Shown here: piece after piece, positions 48,383 through 61,311 of the stretch
How the letters are laid out: every line of letters starts with the position of its first letter
Position numbering within the stretch: position 1 is the first letter of the stretch
From: Leptoclinus maculatus
Lineage: Eukaryota; Chordata; Actinopteri; Perciformes; Stichaeidae
NCBI GenBank assembly: GCA_032191485.1
Contig: JAVDOI010000003.1
Location: forward strand, 26,087,836 to 26,151,835
Direction: 5' to 3'
Length of the DNA stretch: 64,000 bases
Notes under the pieces: model-generated
Seen by the model: the letters and a program-made list of their open reading frames with translations, nothing else
What the model was told of the DNA's origin: nothing
The model's database searches: none
Made by a program: the position numbers and the translations under genes

Positions 48383-49049
48383 TGGAAGACTCACATGCAA
48401 TTAAACCTACTGTTCATGCACGGGACACACACACAGGTAAGCGGCTTAAACAAGCAGCACCTGTCCTATTCATTATTAAAACTGCACATTACACCTTTAT
48501 GTAGATGAGAGGAGCGTGATTCCTGGAGCGCTAAAGCTGGATTCCAATGCGCTCGGATACAAACGGGCGCTAAAAAAGATCTAAAGCGCACAAACATCAT
48601 CCCAATGTTGACTTCAAAACACGCTTACGATTTATATTTTATGCTGAGAGCCGTGGATGATACCGTGGGTCTCAACAAAGGGAATTACACCGTTTTCAGA
48701 AAACATCAAAACACATTTTCAATGAAAAACACCTTTTTTTTGTGTGTCGGTGTGCGTGTGGTATTTGAAATTCATCCCAGGAACGACGGCTTATCAGTGT
48801 TATCAAGTTGTTCTGCCCTGTGATGGCTGCTCATCTAGTCACACTTCTGGTTCCATCCATTGCCTCAGCAGAAACACTGAAGTGAACTGTAGTTGCGTCA
48901 TACATCAACCTCCCGTACAGCAGCACCTCACTTGTATTTAAAGCATTCTTTTGGAGTTTTTTTTTATTTCATCTACTTGGAAAATATTTCTCCCACAAGC
49001 AAGAAGACACTTTTTTTTTTGTTTGAAAAGTTGTGTTTTTAGAGACCCT

Positions 49050-49610
49050 TTAAAAGGGGACAGATCATGAAAATCTCTCTTCTTCAGGGCTCCCAAACCC
49101 ACAAACTTTTGTGGGCGGTTTTGATCAAAGAACATGTGAATCAACAAGCCTCCTATAGCGCATCTCACACAGAGATTCTGCAATATTGCCGTAACGAAGA
49201 GACCTGCTGTTATGCCGGCTTTGCTTTCCCACATGGAACCGTACACCATGATGCTGTCCCAGTGTGTGTGATCTCGGATAGCATCATGGGAGCAAAAGAG
49301 GCATGACGTTTAACACAACAACATCGACGTCTAGTGTGACGTATAACATACACGTTGGAAAAGCAACTTGGCGGGGGGGGGGGGGTGGAATGAGTGTTGG
49401 CTTTTGAGTGTGTGCTTTTGCTCGCTTACTTGACTCCCAAATTTGCTGCCATGAAAACTAGGGATGGGTATCATTAGGATTTTATCAATACTAGTACTAT
49501 TATCAATACTAGTACTATTATCGATACGTATTGTTTGGTTCCTTATCGATTCTTTTTGATTATTTTGTGAGAAACAAAAGAACCTGAAAATAAGCATATG
49601 TCCCCTTTAA
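49050..49610. mobile_element. MITE with GGGGACA ends flanked by TTAA
   Basis: The left junction is TTAA (49050-49053) plus AAGGGGACAGATCATG. The right junction is CATATGTCCCCT plus TTAA (49607-49610). The ends are short inverted repeats (AGGGGACA) and the flanking TTAA direct repeats fit a piggyBac-like insertion. The right-end text CCTGAAAATAAGCATATGTC is familiar from high-copy fish elements. Internally there are a 13-G run (49373-49385) and an 18-bp tandem duplication (49483-49500, 49501-49518), perhaps from nested insertion. No transposase frame. Confidence 0.65.
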
Positions 49611-51094
49611 GGCCATCAACCACATATTGTCAGAGTGTATTAATTTATGAAAAGATTCAGTCAACTTTTTTTTTTTCTTCCAAAATTTGAGTAAAAAGAC
49701 AGAGCCAGACACAGCCGGGTATGATTGCATCCGTTTTACATCAACACCTTTTATTCTTTTGTGAAATGATCATTTGTTTGCTTTCTGTGACCCAACACAG
49801 TGTGAGAGCATGTTTTTTGTTTTTTTTCTAGCTCTGGGGCTTTCAATGATAAACATCCTGTTGCCCTGGATTACAAAAGGGTTCATCATGGCAATTGCCC
49901 ATCTCCTGTTCAAAAAAAAAAAGGAAATGATTGCAAAAGAGAAGCGAGAGCGGGGGATGTGCGCTGTGTGAGGAGGTTAACAAGAGACAGCAAAGCACTG
50001 ATGTGGCAGACGGGGATTGGCAAAGACAGTATGCAGCGAGGAAGAGATCTTGTTCTGCTGTTGTGTTGACAGACTTTCACATCCAGCCATGCATCTCCAG
50101 TATGGAGGCAAATAAGAACAACTGTGTTTTGCATTCATCATATGCACAAATACACAGAAATCCACACCAAACAGACAGTAGACATCAGCCATCATGCTTG
50201 TCACAACTTGGCCGGACAGACTGCGGGCATAAAATGATCACAGTCTGCAAGATGCCACATCCAGACGGAGAAGTCAGTCACAACTTGTGCGATAAATAAA
50301 GACAGATGGTTCAAACAAGTGAGAAAAATGTTAACTATGGACAAACAGCAGAACAAAAATTATGTTGACATCTTTCACTGGAACAAAAAGTCTGGACCAG
50401 GATCTCCTTTGGAGGTTTGAGGACATTCAGAGTCGCAGCTTCCCGAAGATACACGACAGCACAATATTCTACCAAGAGCATGTTTGGCGGTTAGTCTTCC
50501 GCCTTCATTCCAGATTGTAATACTTTAAAATGTGTGATGATCCTGTTGACTGATGATTTCCCCCCACGACAAACTCCTGTTTGCAGTCGCACTAACCGAC
50601 AGTCACCTGAGCGGTCATGATGGAGTCGAGAGAGTTAAGTGACACAAAGGCAAGAGAGGATTTTTTTTTTTGATTGACCGTCGCTAAGCACCGTCACTTT
50701 TAATTACCGTTGCTACGCCTGTCAGGCTTTCAGTTGTCACACAGCACATTACAGTTTACAAAGACAGGAGCAGGAAGATTCCCCACTCAAAGTTCTCAGT
50801 ACATTTTGAAGCAATGGGTCCTTGATTTCAGACCAGGGTAGATTTTATTTTGCCGAAAACCGTCAATTTTGCCGTCAGAAATGACAATTTATCTGAGATT
50901 TAAAGTTTAAAGTTGAAAATGTCTCATTTAAAAAAAAGGGTCTTGAATACACACTTGATCGCTACAACAAACTTGCATCACACGACTTGTTTTATTTATG
51001 TTATTTCATTATGAATTCACCCGGTTTGGCCGTTTCAAACAGCAGTTTTTCCCTTTTAACATGACAAGAAACTAGCAGTCATGTTGCAGTAAAC
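49611..51094. other. 5' flank, no gene seen
   Basis: Unique sequence with short A/T runs. A 122-codon plus-strand frame from 49931 has no recognisable domain. Confidence 0.5.
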
Positions 51095-51330
51095 ATCCAT
51101 GTCTGTCCAAAATGTCATCACTTCATCATTTTATCATATTCCATATTTGTGTGAAATTGTCCTAATTAGCATACCGATCCTTGTGTTATGGCCAAAAACA
51201 TGTTTTGTGAGGTAATAGTGATCATTGACCACCAACAAAAAACCTGGATTGCAAGTGGTCGTTTGTTCCTGAGGTATCACGAGAATGGATCGGATGGACA
51301 GACAACTCCAAAAACACAACGGCTGGTTTG
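51095..51330 (+). repeat. Percomorph interspersed repeat ('aaaatgtcatcacttcatc' type)
   Basis: AAAATGTCATCACTTCATCA, TGTGTGAAATTGTCCTAATT, AACATGTTTTGTGAGGTAAT, CATTGACCACCA and CACGAGAATGGATCGGATGG followed by ACAGACAACTCCAAAAACA match, in order, a repeat extremely common in percomorph genomes. This copy is diverged and shortened. Confidence 0.8.
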
Positions 51331-54082
51331 ATGTACGCAAGAGTACAGATGTTGGCGTCTTTGTTCCGCAGCAGCCTGGTGCGCTTGTGTGCATGATTTA
51401 ATCAAGTTAACCACCACAGTGGATCTGGCATGCATAACTAGACAGTAACAATGTGTGTCACTCAAGTTACAGACTGTAGATGGAAACATGCTTTGTCACC
51501 TTCAGGTAAGCTTTAACAGGACTTCATCATCTGAACACGATGTGGATGTGAGATGCTGATGAGAACAGACGGGAATATTTGCTCTGCCTTGCTGGTATTA
51601 TTGGCATAATTGCTACGGAATTGTATTTTTGCTGTATATTTAGACGTGTCTACCGGCTGATGAATGTATAGTGAAAATGAAACTGACAAGCTAATTACAA
51701 GTAGAAAGAGTTTTTGTTATGTTGGATGGTTTGTCTCCACCTATGAAAGTGAAGAAAAAAAAAGCACAGAACACATACGTGTTGACCTGGACCAGACAGG
51801 CTGGCCACAAAATGCTGTGAACACAGACACCAAAACGGGTTCTGAGCTGCCAACGATTCGCCCCCCTGCAGCGTGGCACATGGTGAGTCACCAAAATGCC
51901 GGAGAAACCTCAACGCTCCAGGAAAGTGCCACACGGTTTAAAGCTGTGCCTTGGTGCAAGCGTACCAAACCAATATAGAGCCGAGAATATCAATATATGA
52001 AACTAACAAACAAAAAAACAAGTAGCTAATGATGAGTCCTGCTTCTCAAGATGTACTCAAAGTGGCTTCCCGCTAGTTGTTGCAGGAACATCATCTTCAT
52101 CTTCGGTTAAGATGATGTTTTAATCGCTCCTTAAATGCAAGAGGCAGCAGAAGATTGGTTCAACCGTTTAAGGCCTGTTTCGAGCTCCGTTTCCTCGGGT
52201 AGCATCTAAATTCCTACCAGCCTCAAACATACTGCAAGGAACTCATTTTCTTCTTCAATTAATTAACTCTGGCTAAATTATTTTGACTGTGGGGCTGTGA
52301 TCATTTTTAAATGGAATTAAGAAATAATTTAATAAAGAAGAAAATTCGTTCCAGAGTCTGATTAAGTGGTTAATTGTGCTGAAAGATCCTTCGCCTGATA
52401 GAAGGCAGGACTGAGAAGAGAGCGTTACTAGAAGGAGCTCACGGTGATCCTGAAAACGGGTTCACAGAAGGTGATTATTAAGTTTACACATCTCACTTTC
52501 GCCTCTAAAAACCAGTCACATATTTTCATGTTCTTGTTTATTGCCGCCGTTTGTTACATTCAGCATGAGCGCTGTAAATCCAAAGGGATGCCCTCGTAGC
52601 GTGACTGTATTAAATAAAAAAGCTGAGCGCTACGCCCAGAGAGGTGGGCTTGCTGTCGGCGCCTTCTGCTTAACATGCAGAAGGCGGAGGACGGGGGGAG
52701 AAACTGGGGAAATTTAGACCGAGCAATCCCAATGAATCTCAAATTCAGTGAATCATTAATGTATCATATCGCAGTCGAGCCGGCTTTCCATTTCAATTCA
52801 TTTTTATTTAGACACCTCGTTTCATGTGAAAATAATCGATAAAATAACCCCAAACAAAAATAATCATATTCATAACTACAGGAGCGAGGTAGGTGGAGGG
52901 AGGACCCGCGTTGCTTTGCTGGCTGAGCTGAAGCGAACGGTCTGCTTTCACCTTGTATTGCTTTGCATTTCATCACTTCTTTGACTCAACCTTTGGGCAG
53001 CAATATCTGTAGAATAGCAAACCCTAAACTGTGAACACTTTTGAAGATGTAAACGATCACAAGTCGAATGTTGTCAGAGAAACGTTATCTGATGAGATTT
53101 TCGGAAGGCACGGTGAACGGTTGGTAATCTGACAAAAACATCTGGAATGGGAGGTACGACCACAACTTACCCTTGTTTTTCGACACCGGTACCTCTCATG
53201 GCACAAAGGTCTCGCAAAACATCCCCTGTGCGCTAACTGGTGAACACAACTACACGCAGATTCATGTGCACACCCGCCGAGTGATACACGGGGAAGTGAC
53301 AGAGGGACAAAGTCACCGTTTGCAGCTGTTCAAACATGTCATCTACTCTCTTGTTGGAAAGCGTCGCATGTAATTACACAGCTGTCACACTGTAATCACA
53401 CTAATCTGTGCTGAATCACAGGCAAATAGCGTGGGGCACTCACTCATTAAGAGGCACGTCTCCTCCTTATCTGCCATGTGTCTGTTTCATAAACCTGGAG
53501 AGATCATCCGCTTTGTCTGCGATGGGACGAAAAAAAAGAAGAAAATAAGAAAATAAAAATCTGTATCAATCTGCAAAGACGTAAAAGTAAACAACCACCG
53601 CCGGTGACAGCTGGTGCGATATCGTCCGTGGATCAAAACCTAATGTTAGTGTAGGGATCAGCAGTTCTATGCAAGACGCCTGCAGGGGATTGTTAATCTG
53701 CAGAATTAACCTGTGGTCGGGTTGAGTTAGCACAGCGTCCACTTTTTGATGGTCGAGAGACTTCGCATGAGAGGCGAGAGCTGTCAAGTCGCATTGATGA
53801 AATGCCAGCCGATGTGACAAGTTCAAAGGAGAGGCTATAAAAATGAAAGTTTGCTGTCATATGCTTCAGTATAAAATGACGGATCACTAACGGCCTGATG
53901 TGACAGAATGAAATAAATTGGAAAAATATTATTAAGGCTTTAAAAAACCCGCACACACACACACACACCCATAGTCACCCACACAGATGTTTTCAATTAT
54001 GTTTCTTGATTCTCTGGACTGTTCCGTATGCACGCGCTGTTCTCACTTTCCTGTTCCTGCGTTTGTAGCATGTCAGGGTGCT
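51331..54082. other. 5' flank, no gene seen
   Basis: No transposon or exon was recognised. A short (AC)n tract lies at about 53952-53968. Short open frames near 51.7-51.98 kb have no domain and no splice support. Confidence 0.5.
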
Positions 54083-54157
54083 CTGTATCGGCCGATGCCC
54101 AAATGCCAGGTATCGTTATCAGCATCGGGACTGAAAAAGTTGGATCGATGCAACCCA
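54083..54157 (+). repeat. Short interspersed repeat relic ('atcggccgatgcc' type)
   Basis: GTATCGGCCGATGCCCAAAT, GCCAGGTATCGTTATCAGCA and GGGACTGAAAAAGTTGGAT correspond to a fish repeat normally reading 'ggcatcggccgataccaa..ggtatcggtatcgg'. Confidence 0.5.
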
Positions 54158-57100
54158 ATAGGCGACGGCACATAAATAAAAAAACTCTCTGACCATCCTG
54201 CTATGTTGATTTGAATGGGAATGTCCGTTCACCTCTTATTCTATTTCTATGGGCGATACTCTTCTGTCACATCTATTAGCACGTAGGACATCGTGGATGA
54301 CCCTGCATAGCGTCGCCCAATGTCAACCTCCAAAGCGGTCCAATCAACCAGAGTAGGGTGAAAGCAATGCAGAGCACTGATGCAAAGGCTAGCCGATAGA
54401 AATAACTCAAACCCTGTTTAACCTGTCCCTTGTGACAATCTACCACTTCAAAGAAAAATTCTATATTATTTCCTGCTTGAGGGTTTTCTGCCAATACATG
54501 CGTTTTCATTCATCCAATGAGTGACATCCACATTGACATGGTTCAAGCTGTTTTACCTCAGAAGCATGGCACAAGCCCACAGGGGTGTTAGAAAGAGTCC
54601 GTCCCGTGAAGGTGGTCCTTCAGAGTGTCCGAGGCTCGGGCTCCGAGCCTGCCTCTGGCAAAGTCACAACAGTCCGAGATCAAACCGCGCCCCAATGGAG
54701 TCGTCACTCGGCCCGAAGCCTCGGGAACATCCTCAACTATATTGCCATTCTCACCATCTGGATGGAGAAACGCCAGAGTGGCTACTTCCTGCCCGACTCC
54801 TAACTGCTGACTAAGGAGCAGGTAGCTGGCCTGACCTTACCAACCTTGTCAAAACTCCAGAGGAGAGAGGATTATTTGTGTCTTACCTTCATGAACTGAG
54901 CTGTAGAAAAATACACTGAAATCCTGAATGTTATATATATATTGTGCGGGGTTTTTGGTGTTGTGCATTTTAGTAATTGTCTGGAGGGGTTTCATGAGGA
55001 AGGTTTTTAAGTTCTTTGTATTTTGATTGTCACACATAACTGACACCGCACTGTCGTCAAACCAGTATGTATAGGGGCAGCAGCCAATTCAAAAACAATT
55101 AATAGCCCCTGTAATTCCTGCAGACACTTGAGTTTCTTCGATTTGATTCTGTGCTCAGGTAGACTGAATACTTCACTATATTAATTATAAATCCTCAACA
55201 GAAAAAAACAAATGTATAAAGAGCTTAACAATATAATTGCATTTCTACCTCATAGGCCAACTTTTATTTATACATGATGTGCTATCGTTCTTTCATCTAT
55301 TGGTTAAATTACTTCTGCATATTGAGACTAGTATGGGGGGAAAATAAGCTCAATGCTGCTCACCATGGATGGAGCTTGCAGATGGACTCAGTGCCAGTGG
55401 CAATGCAGAGAATTAAGATATTTGTGATGGTCTTACTCCAGGAATTTTCTGCAGAAGAGAGGATTAAACTATGGTGAGGTTTTAAGGCCATATACCTTCA
55501 GGGCCGCTACAAAGTTAATCAAATGTGTTGGGGAAGTTTATTTATATGTCCTGGTGTGCGATGTATGCATTTGGAATGGCAATGCCGTCACTCTAAACAA
55601 CCCATGGCTGTTTGAGTTCAACTTACTTTTTGTACAGCTGGTATTCCCCATACATTTGTATAATTTCACTTACTCACCGTATAAAAAGGCATACTCTTCA
55701 AAGGCGGATGTATAAATTGATTGGCTAAGAGCTCTTTATATTCCCCCACCATAGCAATACGAACACCAGCGCTATGCATCAGAAATAGACCTTCTATTCA
55801 TAAGTATGGAGGGAGGAAGTGGGGGGGTAGAGGAGGGGGAAAAAAAGAAAAAAAAACATGTATTGAAACTGGAGGCCTCGCTGAATTGATGGGCACCAGG
55901 CGTGGAGCTTTTCTGCGGGGAAATAATTTGCATAATGGGAAAGTGGTTGGAGCTGGAGCTGAGAGCTCTCCTCTTGTGGGGACAGTCAGTGAAGTGGAAG
56001 GAGAGAGAGCTCCGATCAGATAGAAGGCCAATACCAAAGGTGCTCCGAGAATGAGATGTACGCCGGCGATACGCTCTTCTTCTTCCCCGCCACTTGCCCA
56101 TTTCATCCGCAAAACAATTTACCAACAATCTCTCAGTCGCCTGCATCCAATATGTACTGGTGAATTTGCTTTTGAAAGGACTGCAGCAGAGTTGCTCCGT
56201 CTTCATTCCGCTAATCAATCTTGCGCAACAGTTTCCAGTCAACTTGCTCCGATCAAGGAGAGGGAATCCCGATTGATTTGAAAATTGAAATTCAGCCACA
56301 TTTTATTTTGAACGCCGCATCTGTGGAAACTGAAACAAGCCTAAGCTTCAATCAAACACGCAGGCTCACTCCATTACACCATAAAACTCTGCTCACAAGT
56401 CACATTCATTCAGCCGCAAAGGTCCAAATAGTGATCCACAGCCATTCCTGCTTTGATAAATACATTAAAACCACAAATGTAGAAACACTATATTACTATA
56501 TTACGGATATTACTTTTGCACATACATTAGAGTGGTGCTCACGTAAAAGTGGCTTGAAAGATATGGAGGACAAAAGCCTATTGACTGCAGCACTGAAAAT
56601 GTGTCCTACTGCATGATTTATGGGTCTTCGGCTGTTTTATGCAGTCTTATGATGTATGTGTGCACTTACCAGAAAGGAGGTATGTAGTGTAGGCTAGGAA
56701 TCGAGGATCGAAGTGAATGATGTTTCAGTCATACATTTTTCAAAAGGCTGTGGAGGTGCTTGGTGGTTTGCTGTTGCCTGGAAAGAATATCAACAGCCGC
56801 TTTGCAGACGCAGGAAGGAAAAGAGCAGAATAGCATTATGTGTCACACTTAGTATTTACACCCTAAACATGGTCTCCACGATGCGATTAATGTAACACCT
56901 TATCTTCTAAAATGATAGTTGCCGTTCAAGTGTTGACCACTGAATATTAATGACGTGAAGCCTGCCATGTAGTTCAGACAGAAAGCTTGAGGAGCGCTGC
57001 ATCCTGAATCAGCTGATGCTTTTTAAAACTGAGCTTATGTACTGTCAACGCCTACTGCACCGTCTATTTAAGGTGTCAAACGTATTATGCAGCTGCTATT

Positions 57101-57882
57101 CCCTCTGCTGCTACAACATCTGTGCATGTCCCGATTTACTTATCACGATCATGTCGCTTGATCTGCGTCTCACGGGATTACGTAAAAGTACGAGTTATGA
57201 TTTCAGTTTTGTCTTCGCAGCTGAACGCTGCTTGTAGGTTTACCTCGGTTTGTCACCTTGATGACGAGCACATTATCGTGCAGCACGCCGTTGTTACACA
57301 GCGGCTGGGTACCTTTAATGGCACTGAATAGTTTTGCATCCTCTCCAGTCTTTGCAGAGGCCACTGCTGCAGCTTTTTAGCAGCTCTCTGGTGTTAGTGA
57401 ACGACTTGCAGTCGATTTAAAAAAAAAAGAAAAAGGAGCTAAATTAATTTGACCCGAGCACTCCAGTTTGTTTCCTAATGCCTGTTTTAATCAGCGGGTG
57501 GCTGCTTCTTCAACGTTAATCAACACAATTAGATTCAACCCAAAGTCCTGACTGCTCACAAACAAATGGATTATACATGCTCGGCTAAAGGTGAATATTG
57601 TGTTGCTTTTAATTTGCTCTTCCTCTGCATCAACAACAGAAAATCCAATTCTTCCCGAAACGCGGTTGTAAATTCAGGGCATCCGCTCGAAGCTGCAATA
57701 AGCACCTGCAGCTCTTCATCCATCTTCTTCCTCATTTTAAAAGTTTTTTGGACAACAACTGAAGGGCTCGGATAAATAAATTAAGCTTCAGCGACAGAAT
57801 AAATTAATTAATTGTTGTTCAATAACATGAGAATAACATTGTCCATGTAATATATATGCAAAACTACACATACCACATTTTT
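54158..57882. other. 5' flank, no gene firmly supported
   Basis: Mostly unique. A GC-richer island at 54560-54810 is described in a separate entry. The stretches 55770-56300 and 57440-57560 are repeat-free and could be conserved elements. Not testable here. Confidence 0.45.
54558..54803 (+). pseudogene. GC-richer open stretch, possible relic of a coding element
   Basis: About 72 codons open from ATG 54585 to TAA, with GC content above the flanks. The text RPVKVVLQS recalls the RNA-binding part of LINE ORF1-type proteins, and the C-terminal TIWMEKRQSGYFLPDS is unassigned. No splice sites, no upstream coding continuation and two other open frames overlap it, so it may be chance. I do not recognise the protein with any confidence. 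Confidence 0.2.
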
Positions 57883-58296
57883 CGGGCTGCTGGGTATCGC
57901 TTCAGTACTCGATACCTTTAACGTACTTTAGAGAATCAAAACAATACCAGTAATTGACCCTTTTTGAGCCCAGATCTTTAAAAATTGTAAAACTATTTGT
58001 ATGGTTTTGCTCGCAGATAATCACCACAAGCAGTCTTTGATTTAATGCAAGGTTTAATTGGCCTACTACCTTAACAGCTATGGGGGTTGACGGACTGCAT
58101 AATCAGCAGTAACCACTGTTTGAGCACTGTGCAGTGCTGCAGGGATTAGCTAGACTTGGACACACACACACACACACACACACGGCTTCCATTTATATGA
58201 TGGGTATCGAATGAAGTACTCTCTTGGTATCGTTATCGCTTTAAGAGTAGTATTGGTACTGGCATCGTCATTTTTTTCTGCAATAACTAGCCCTAC
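57883..58296. mobile_element. Degenerate MITE-like element with GGGCTG...TATCG ends
   Basis: The left end GGGCTGCTGGGTATCGCTTC and the right end, which on the minus strand reads GTAGGGCTAGTTATTGCAG, are remnants of a common fish 'agggctgggtatcg' end type. Subterminal GATACC/GTATCG motifs occur at both sides. It contains a (CA)n tract. No target duplication is clear. Confidence 0.45.
58160..58183. repeat. (CA)n microsatellite
   Basis: 12 CA/AC units inside the degenerate element. Confidence 0.95.
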
Positions 58297-58876
58297 GCAT
58301 CATGACGAGCTCCACATGATATTGGCTACACTGCTGTGTGTAACTGCAGGGATGTGAGCAGTGATCACATGTGAGTGGAAACAGACTACGTATTAAGTTT
58401 TCTTATTATATAACAAGATGTTCTGTACATCTTTTGGTCTCAGCCTCAGCGCGAGTGTGAGTGAAATATACATTGATGTTCAGTTATTCATGCCCGGAGC
58501 AGAACACGATGTCACTTATTACAAATAGAAGAGAACCGTCGCTTAGCATTGAGAAGAAATGTCTCATCTAACTATCTAAACAATACACATTCAAAGAATA
58601 AATACATGTTTAGCTTCACCACAATAGCCTTTCGCCAATCATATCATTATATTCCACTCTCCCTAAAGTACATGCACCTGCAGTGCTCGACATTTCACTG
58701 CCTTTTATGTCATAAAAGGGAAATGTCACATTACTTGACATTAACAAGGGAAGACGTCTGACACACTGTTGACTAATATGCAGATACAAAAACACACACA
58801 CGTGTGGAGTAAATGCGTCCGGCGAGGGCATGCCAGTGTCGACGAGAGGATCCTCCCCAGGCTGGCAACCCCTGGG
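58297..58876. other. 5' flank, no gene seen
   Basis: Unique sequence. An imperfect hairpin lies at 58689-58727: GACATTTC and CCTTTTATG pair with CATAAAAGG and GAAATGTC, with a 4-nt bulge. No exon. Confidence 0.5.
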
Positions 58877-59147
58877 TCTGAAAAGTGAAGCCAATGCTTG
58901 AAGTGCCTTGGATCTGCATTTTCTCTACTGGCTTAATTAAAAGGGAGCAACTCCTCCGGTTGCAAAAAGAAGTCAGCTGTATAGAAGTCTATGAGAAAAT
59001 GTCCGTGTACCTCTCACATGAGTCCCTCTGTAAACATTGTAAACATGAGTTCATCGCCTCAATCGCTAGCTTCAAGTTTTCTTCAATACAGCATGATGTT
59101 CATTCAGTAAACCATGGTCCCATTTAAAAGTAAAATAGACGAAAGTT
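58877..59147 (+). repeat. Percomorph interspersed repeat, copy 2
   Basis: AAAAGTGAAGCCAATGCTTG, GGTTGCAAAAAGAAGTCAG, TATAGAAGTCTATGAGAAAA, GTAAACATTGTAAACATGAG and TACAGCATGATGTTCATTCA. It shares the order of the 33.7-kb copy and extends further right, to CATGGTCCCATTTAAAAGT. Confidence 0.75.
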
Positions 59148-59185
59148 TGAGGAAAAGTTCAAGCTTTTGGTCTGAAATTAAAACA

Positions 59186-59229
59186 CGGTGGTCTGAGGTC
59201 ACAGTCGGTGGTCTGAGGTCACAGTCGGT
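59186..59229. repeat. 20-bp tandem duplication
   Basis: Two exact units of CGGTGGTCTGAGGTCACAGT followed by CGGT, directly after the percomorph repeat copy. Confidence 0.9.
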
Positions 59230-59444
59230 ATACAGTATCCTTACATCAGGTAGGGATTGTGTGTCTTGTTTCCTGACACACAAGCTTGTGCCGGGCCCAC
59301 ACCGATTCAGGAGAAAAACAACCTGTAACGTGTTTATTTCAAAAGCACTTCGGACTTGAGTGGCAAATGTATATATAAAAAGCATTAGCTTTCATGTTGT
59401 GTAAGCTAGTTCTCGTGGACCATGCACAATTTGATTTATGCTCT

Positions 59445-59497
59445 TATATATATACATACATACATACACATACATCATATATATATATATATATATA
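59445..59497. repeat. (TA)n/(CATA)n microsatellite
   Basis: TA units, then CATA units, then TA units again. Confidence 0.9.
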
Positions 59498-61129
59498 GCA
59501 CAGTAGCTAAGTATTAATTCACCACTTACTTTCCTCAACAGCCACATCAGAGATTTGGAGTCTAATGATTTCTGCTGCAGAATAATAGGATCTTTCTTCA
59601 CGCTACCCTTTGAAGTCAAAGAGCCAGATCGTCAGGGTAAAGACTGCCACTTATGATGTGCCTTAGGTACAAATGAGAAGCATTAGTTTGCTGGACCCTC
59701 ACATGAATATCAATCGCTTGCTCCGTGGACTGGCCTTAGCTGGGCCAGTCACTTCCTATTTCCTCTTACGGGTAGAGAGTTACTCATTGAAAGTATCCAA
59801 GGTTTCCGTCTCCGTGTTGTGGTTACTGGACAGTATACGAGTATGAGAGACTAGTGTGAAATGACAATCAAGTCACTGAGATTATTACACGATTTATAAA
59901 TACCTTTAAACTGGCATCCTCCAGTAAACCGCCTGTGGTGGTTCAACAACACACATCGGCTCTGGATAGGCTCCGTCTTTGATTTGTCCAAAGTGTGATT
60001 GTGCTGAACTGCTTCTGAACTTCAGCACAGTGAGTCAGACCACTCGTGATGGGTGTCAGCATTACCGCTATATAAAGCTCCCGGTTTAGCCGGAGTGACG
60101 GATGATTTCTGTTAAGACAATCGAAAGCGCCTGGATTCCTCACTTTTGGGATGGATTGTTTGACGTTTCTTTTTGTTTTGTCTTTTTCATTGTAACCATT
60201 CTTACACGTGTAAAGCTCCAGAACCAGTGGAATCTCTCTGCCACAACGAATGAGAAATCAAAATGAGAAGCACCTTAAGGCATGTCTTTTGTGTTTCTAA
60301 AGCTCGCTGCTCTGAATTATGGAGAGGTTCATGTGTGTGCTTCCAGGCACATTTGCAGAGACTGTTGACTGAACTCTGCATTATGTTCGATAATAAAGGG
60401 GAAGCTTTCTAATAACCGCTAACAATCCTGCGGAAAATGTTTGAATGTGCTTCAATTGCATCAAGAGTTATTAGTAAGTGCGCGTTTAACACAGAATATA
60501 ATGGCGTTTTCATTTCATGATAATTGTTTGCTGGTTGACGGATGATTTAATTCAATTAAATCAAATCATTTTTAATGTGGTTAAAAACAACACATCATTT
60601 ATCACATGCATTTTTAATTCACTGCTGATTATCTCTTGCAAATCATTGCTCACCTGTAATGACAAAGTAAGTAGAGTGAGAAGCATTTGGTCGGGCAAAA
60701 GCCATCATAATAAGACTTTGTCTGTGTAGTTGAGGCATAATGATAATAATAATATAGTAACTTTGAATTAATAATGTATTACAGTTCTGGTTTTGTGATA
60801 TCTAGATGGCTGACAGTCAGGCTGAAGTGAACACTCTCTCTGTGTGATGTCTTTGTTCGGTCATCTCAACAACTGCGAATATTCAATATTCAAGAAAAGG
60901 TTCCAATAGATTTGTGCAGGCAGAGGACCAACTACTGGGATCCTGTTGACCCGGAGCAGGTCTGACAGTCTCTCTGAGATAAACTGTTGTATAGCCTAAG
61001 CCACAGTAAGCTATTTCATCGAGCCGGAGAAACCACATGTGTAGCTCCTGGCCATGTGAACGAAGTGGGCGGGACTACATGTTCCAGACTAACTCAGGTA
61101 CACAAAACAACTCAAAGAGAAATGCAGCC

Positions 61130-61146
61130 GGGGGGGGGGGGGGGGG
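61130..61146. repeat. G homopolymer, 17 nt
   Basis: Uninterrupted G run, 80 bp before the large palindrome. Confidence 0.95.
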
Positions 61147-61225
61147 TGCAGGTGCAGATGAGAAAGCACAGGTGCAATACAAACAAAAAAAAAGATGACT
61201 TGTCTGTCATGTGGGCACACAATAC

Positions 61226-61279
61226 TATGGAAGAAAAAAATAGTAACTCAAAAAAAAAAAAAAAAAAAATGTAATTCAC

Positions 61280-61311
<32 letters not shown>

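Larger units (their letters stand above)
43791..49050. other. 5' flank, mostly unique, no gene seen
   Basis: No exon was recognised. The stretch 44000-44180 is repeat-free and motif-dense (CTAATGCTACC, CAATTACCAATTAGCATG), a conserved-element look that I cannot test. Purine-rich text lies at 47395-47620. CA repeats at 48.3 kb are listed separately. Confidence 0.5.
59230..61225. other. 5' flank, no gene seen
   Basis: Unique sequence, a (TA)n/(CATA)n tract at 59445-59497, a 9-bp hairpin near 59258-59284 and the 17-G run at 61130-61146. No exon was recognised. Confidence 0.5.

Noticed and set aside
55772..56299. 175-codon minus-strand frame
   Set aside because: Crosses a poly-Phe/Pro stretch from a purine-rich tract, with no recognisable domain.
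59445..59497. TA-rich tract as possible origin or promoter
   Set aside because: A plain TA/CATA microsatellite, common in fish genomes.
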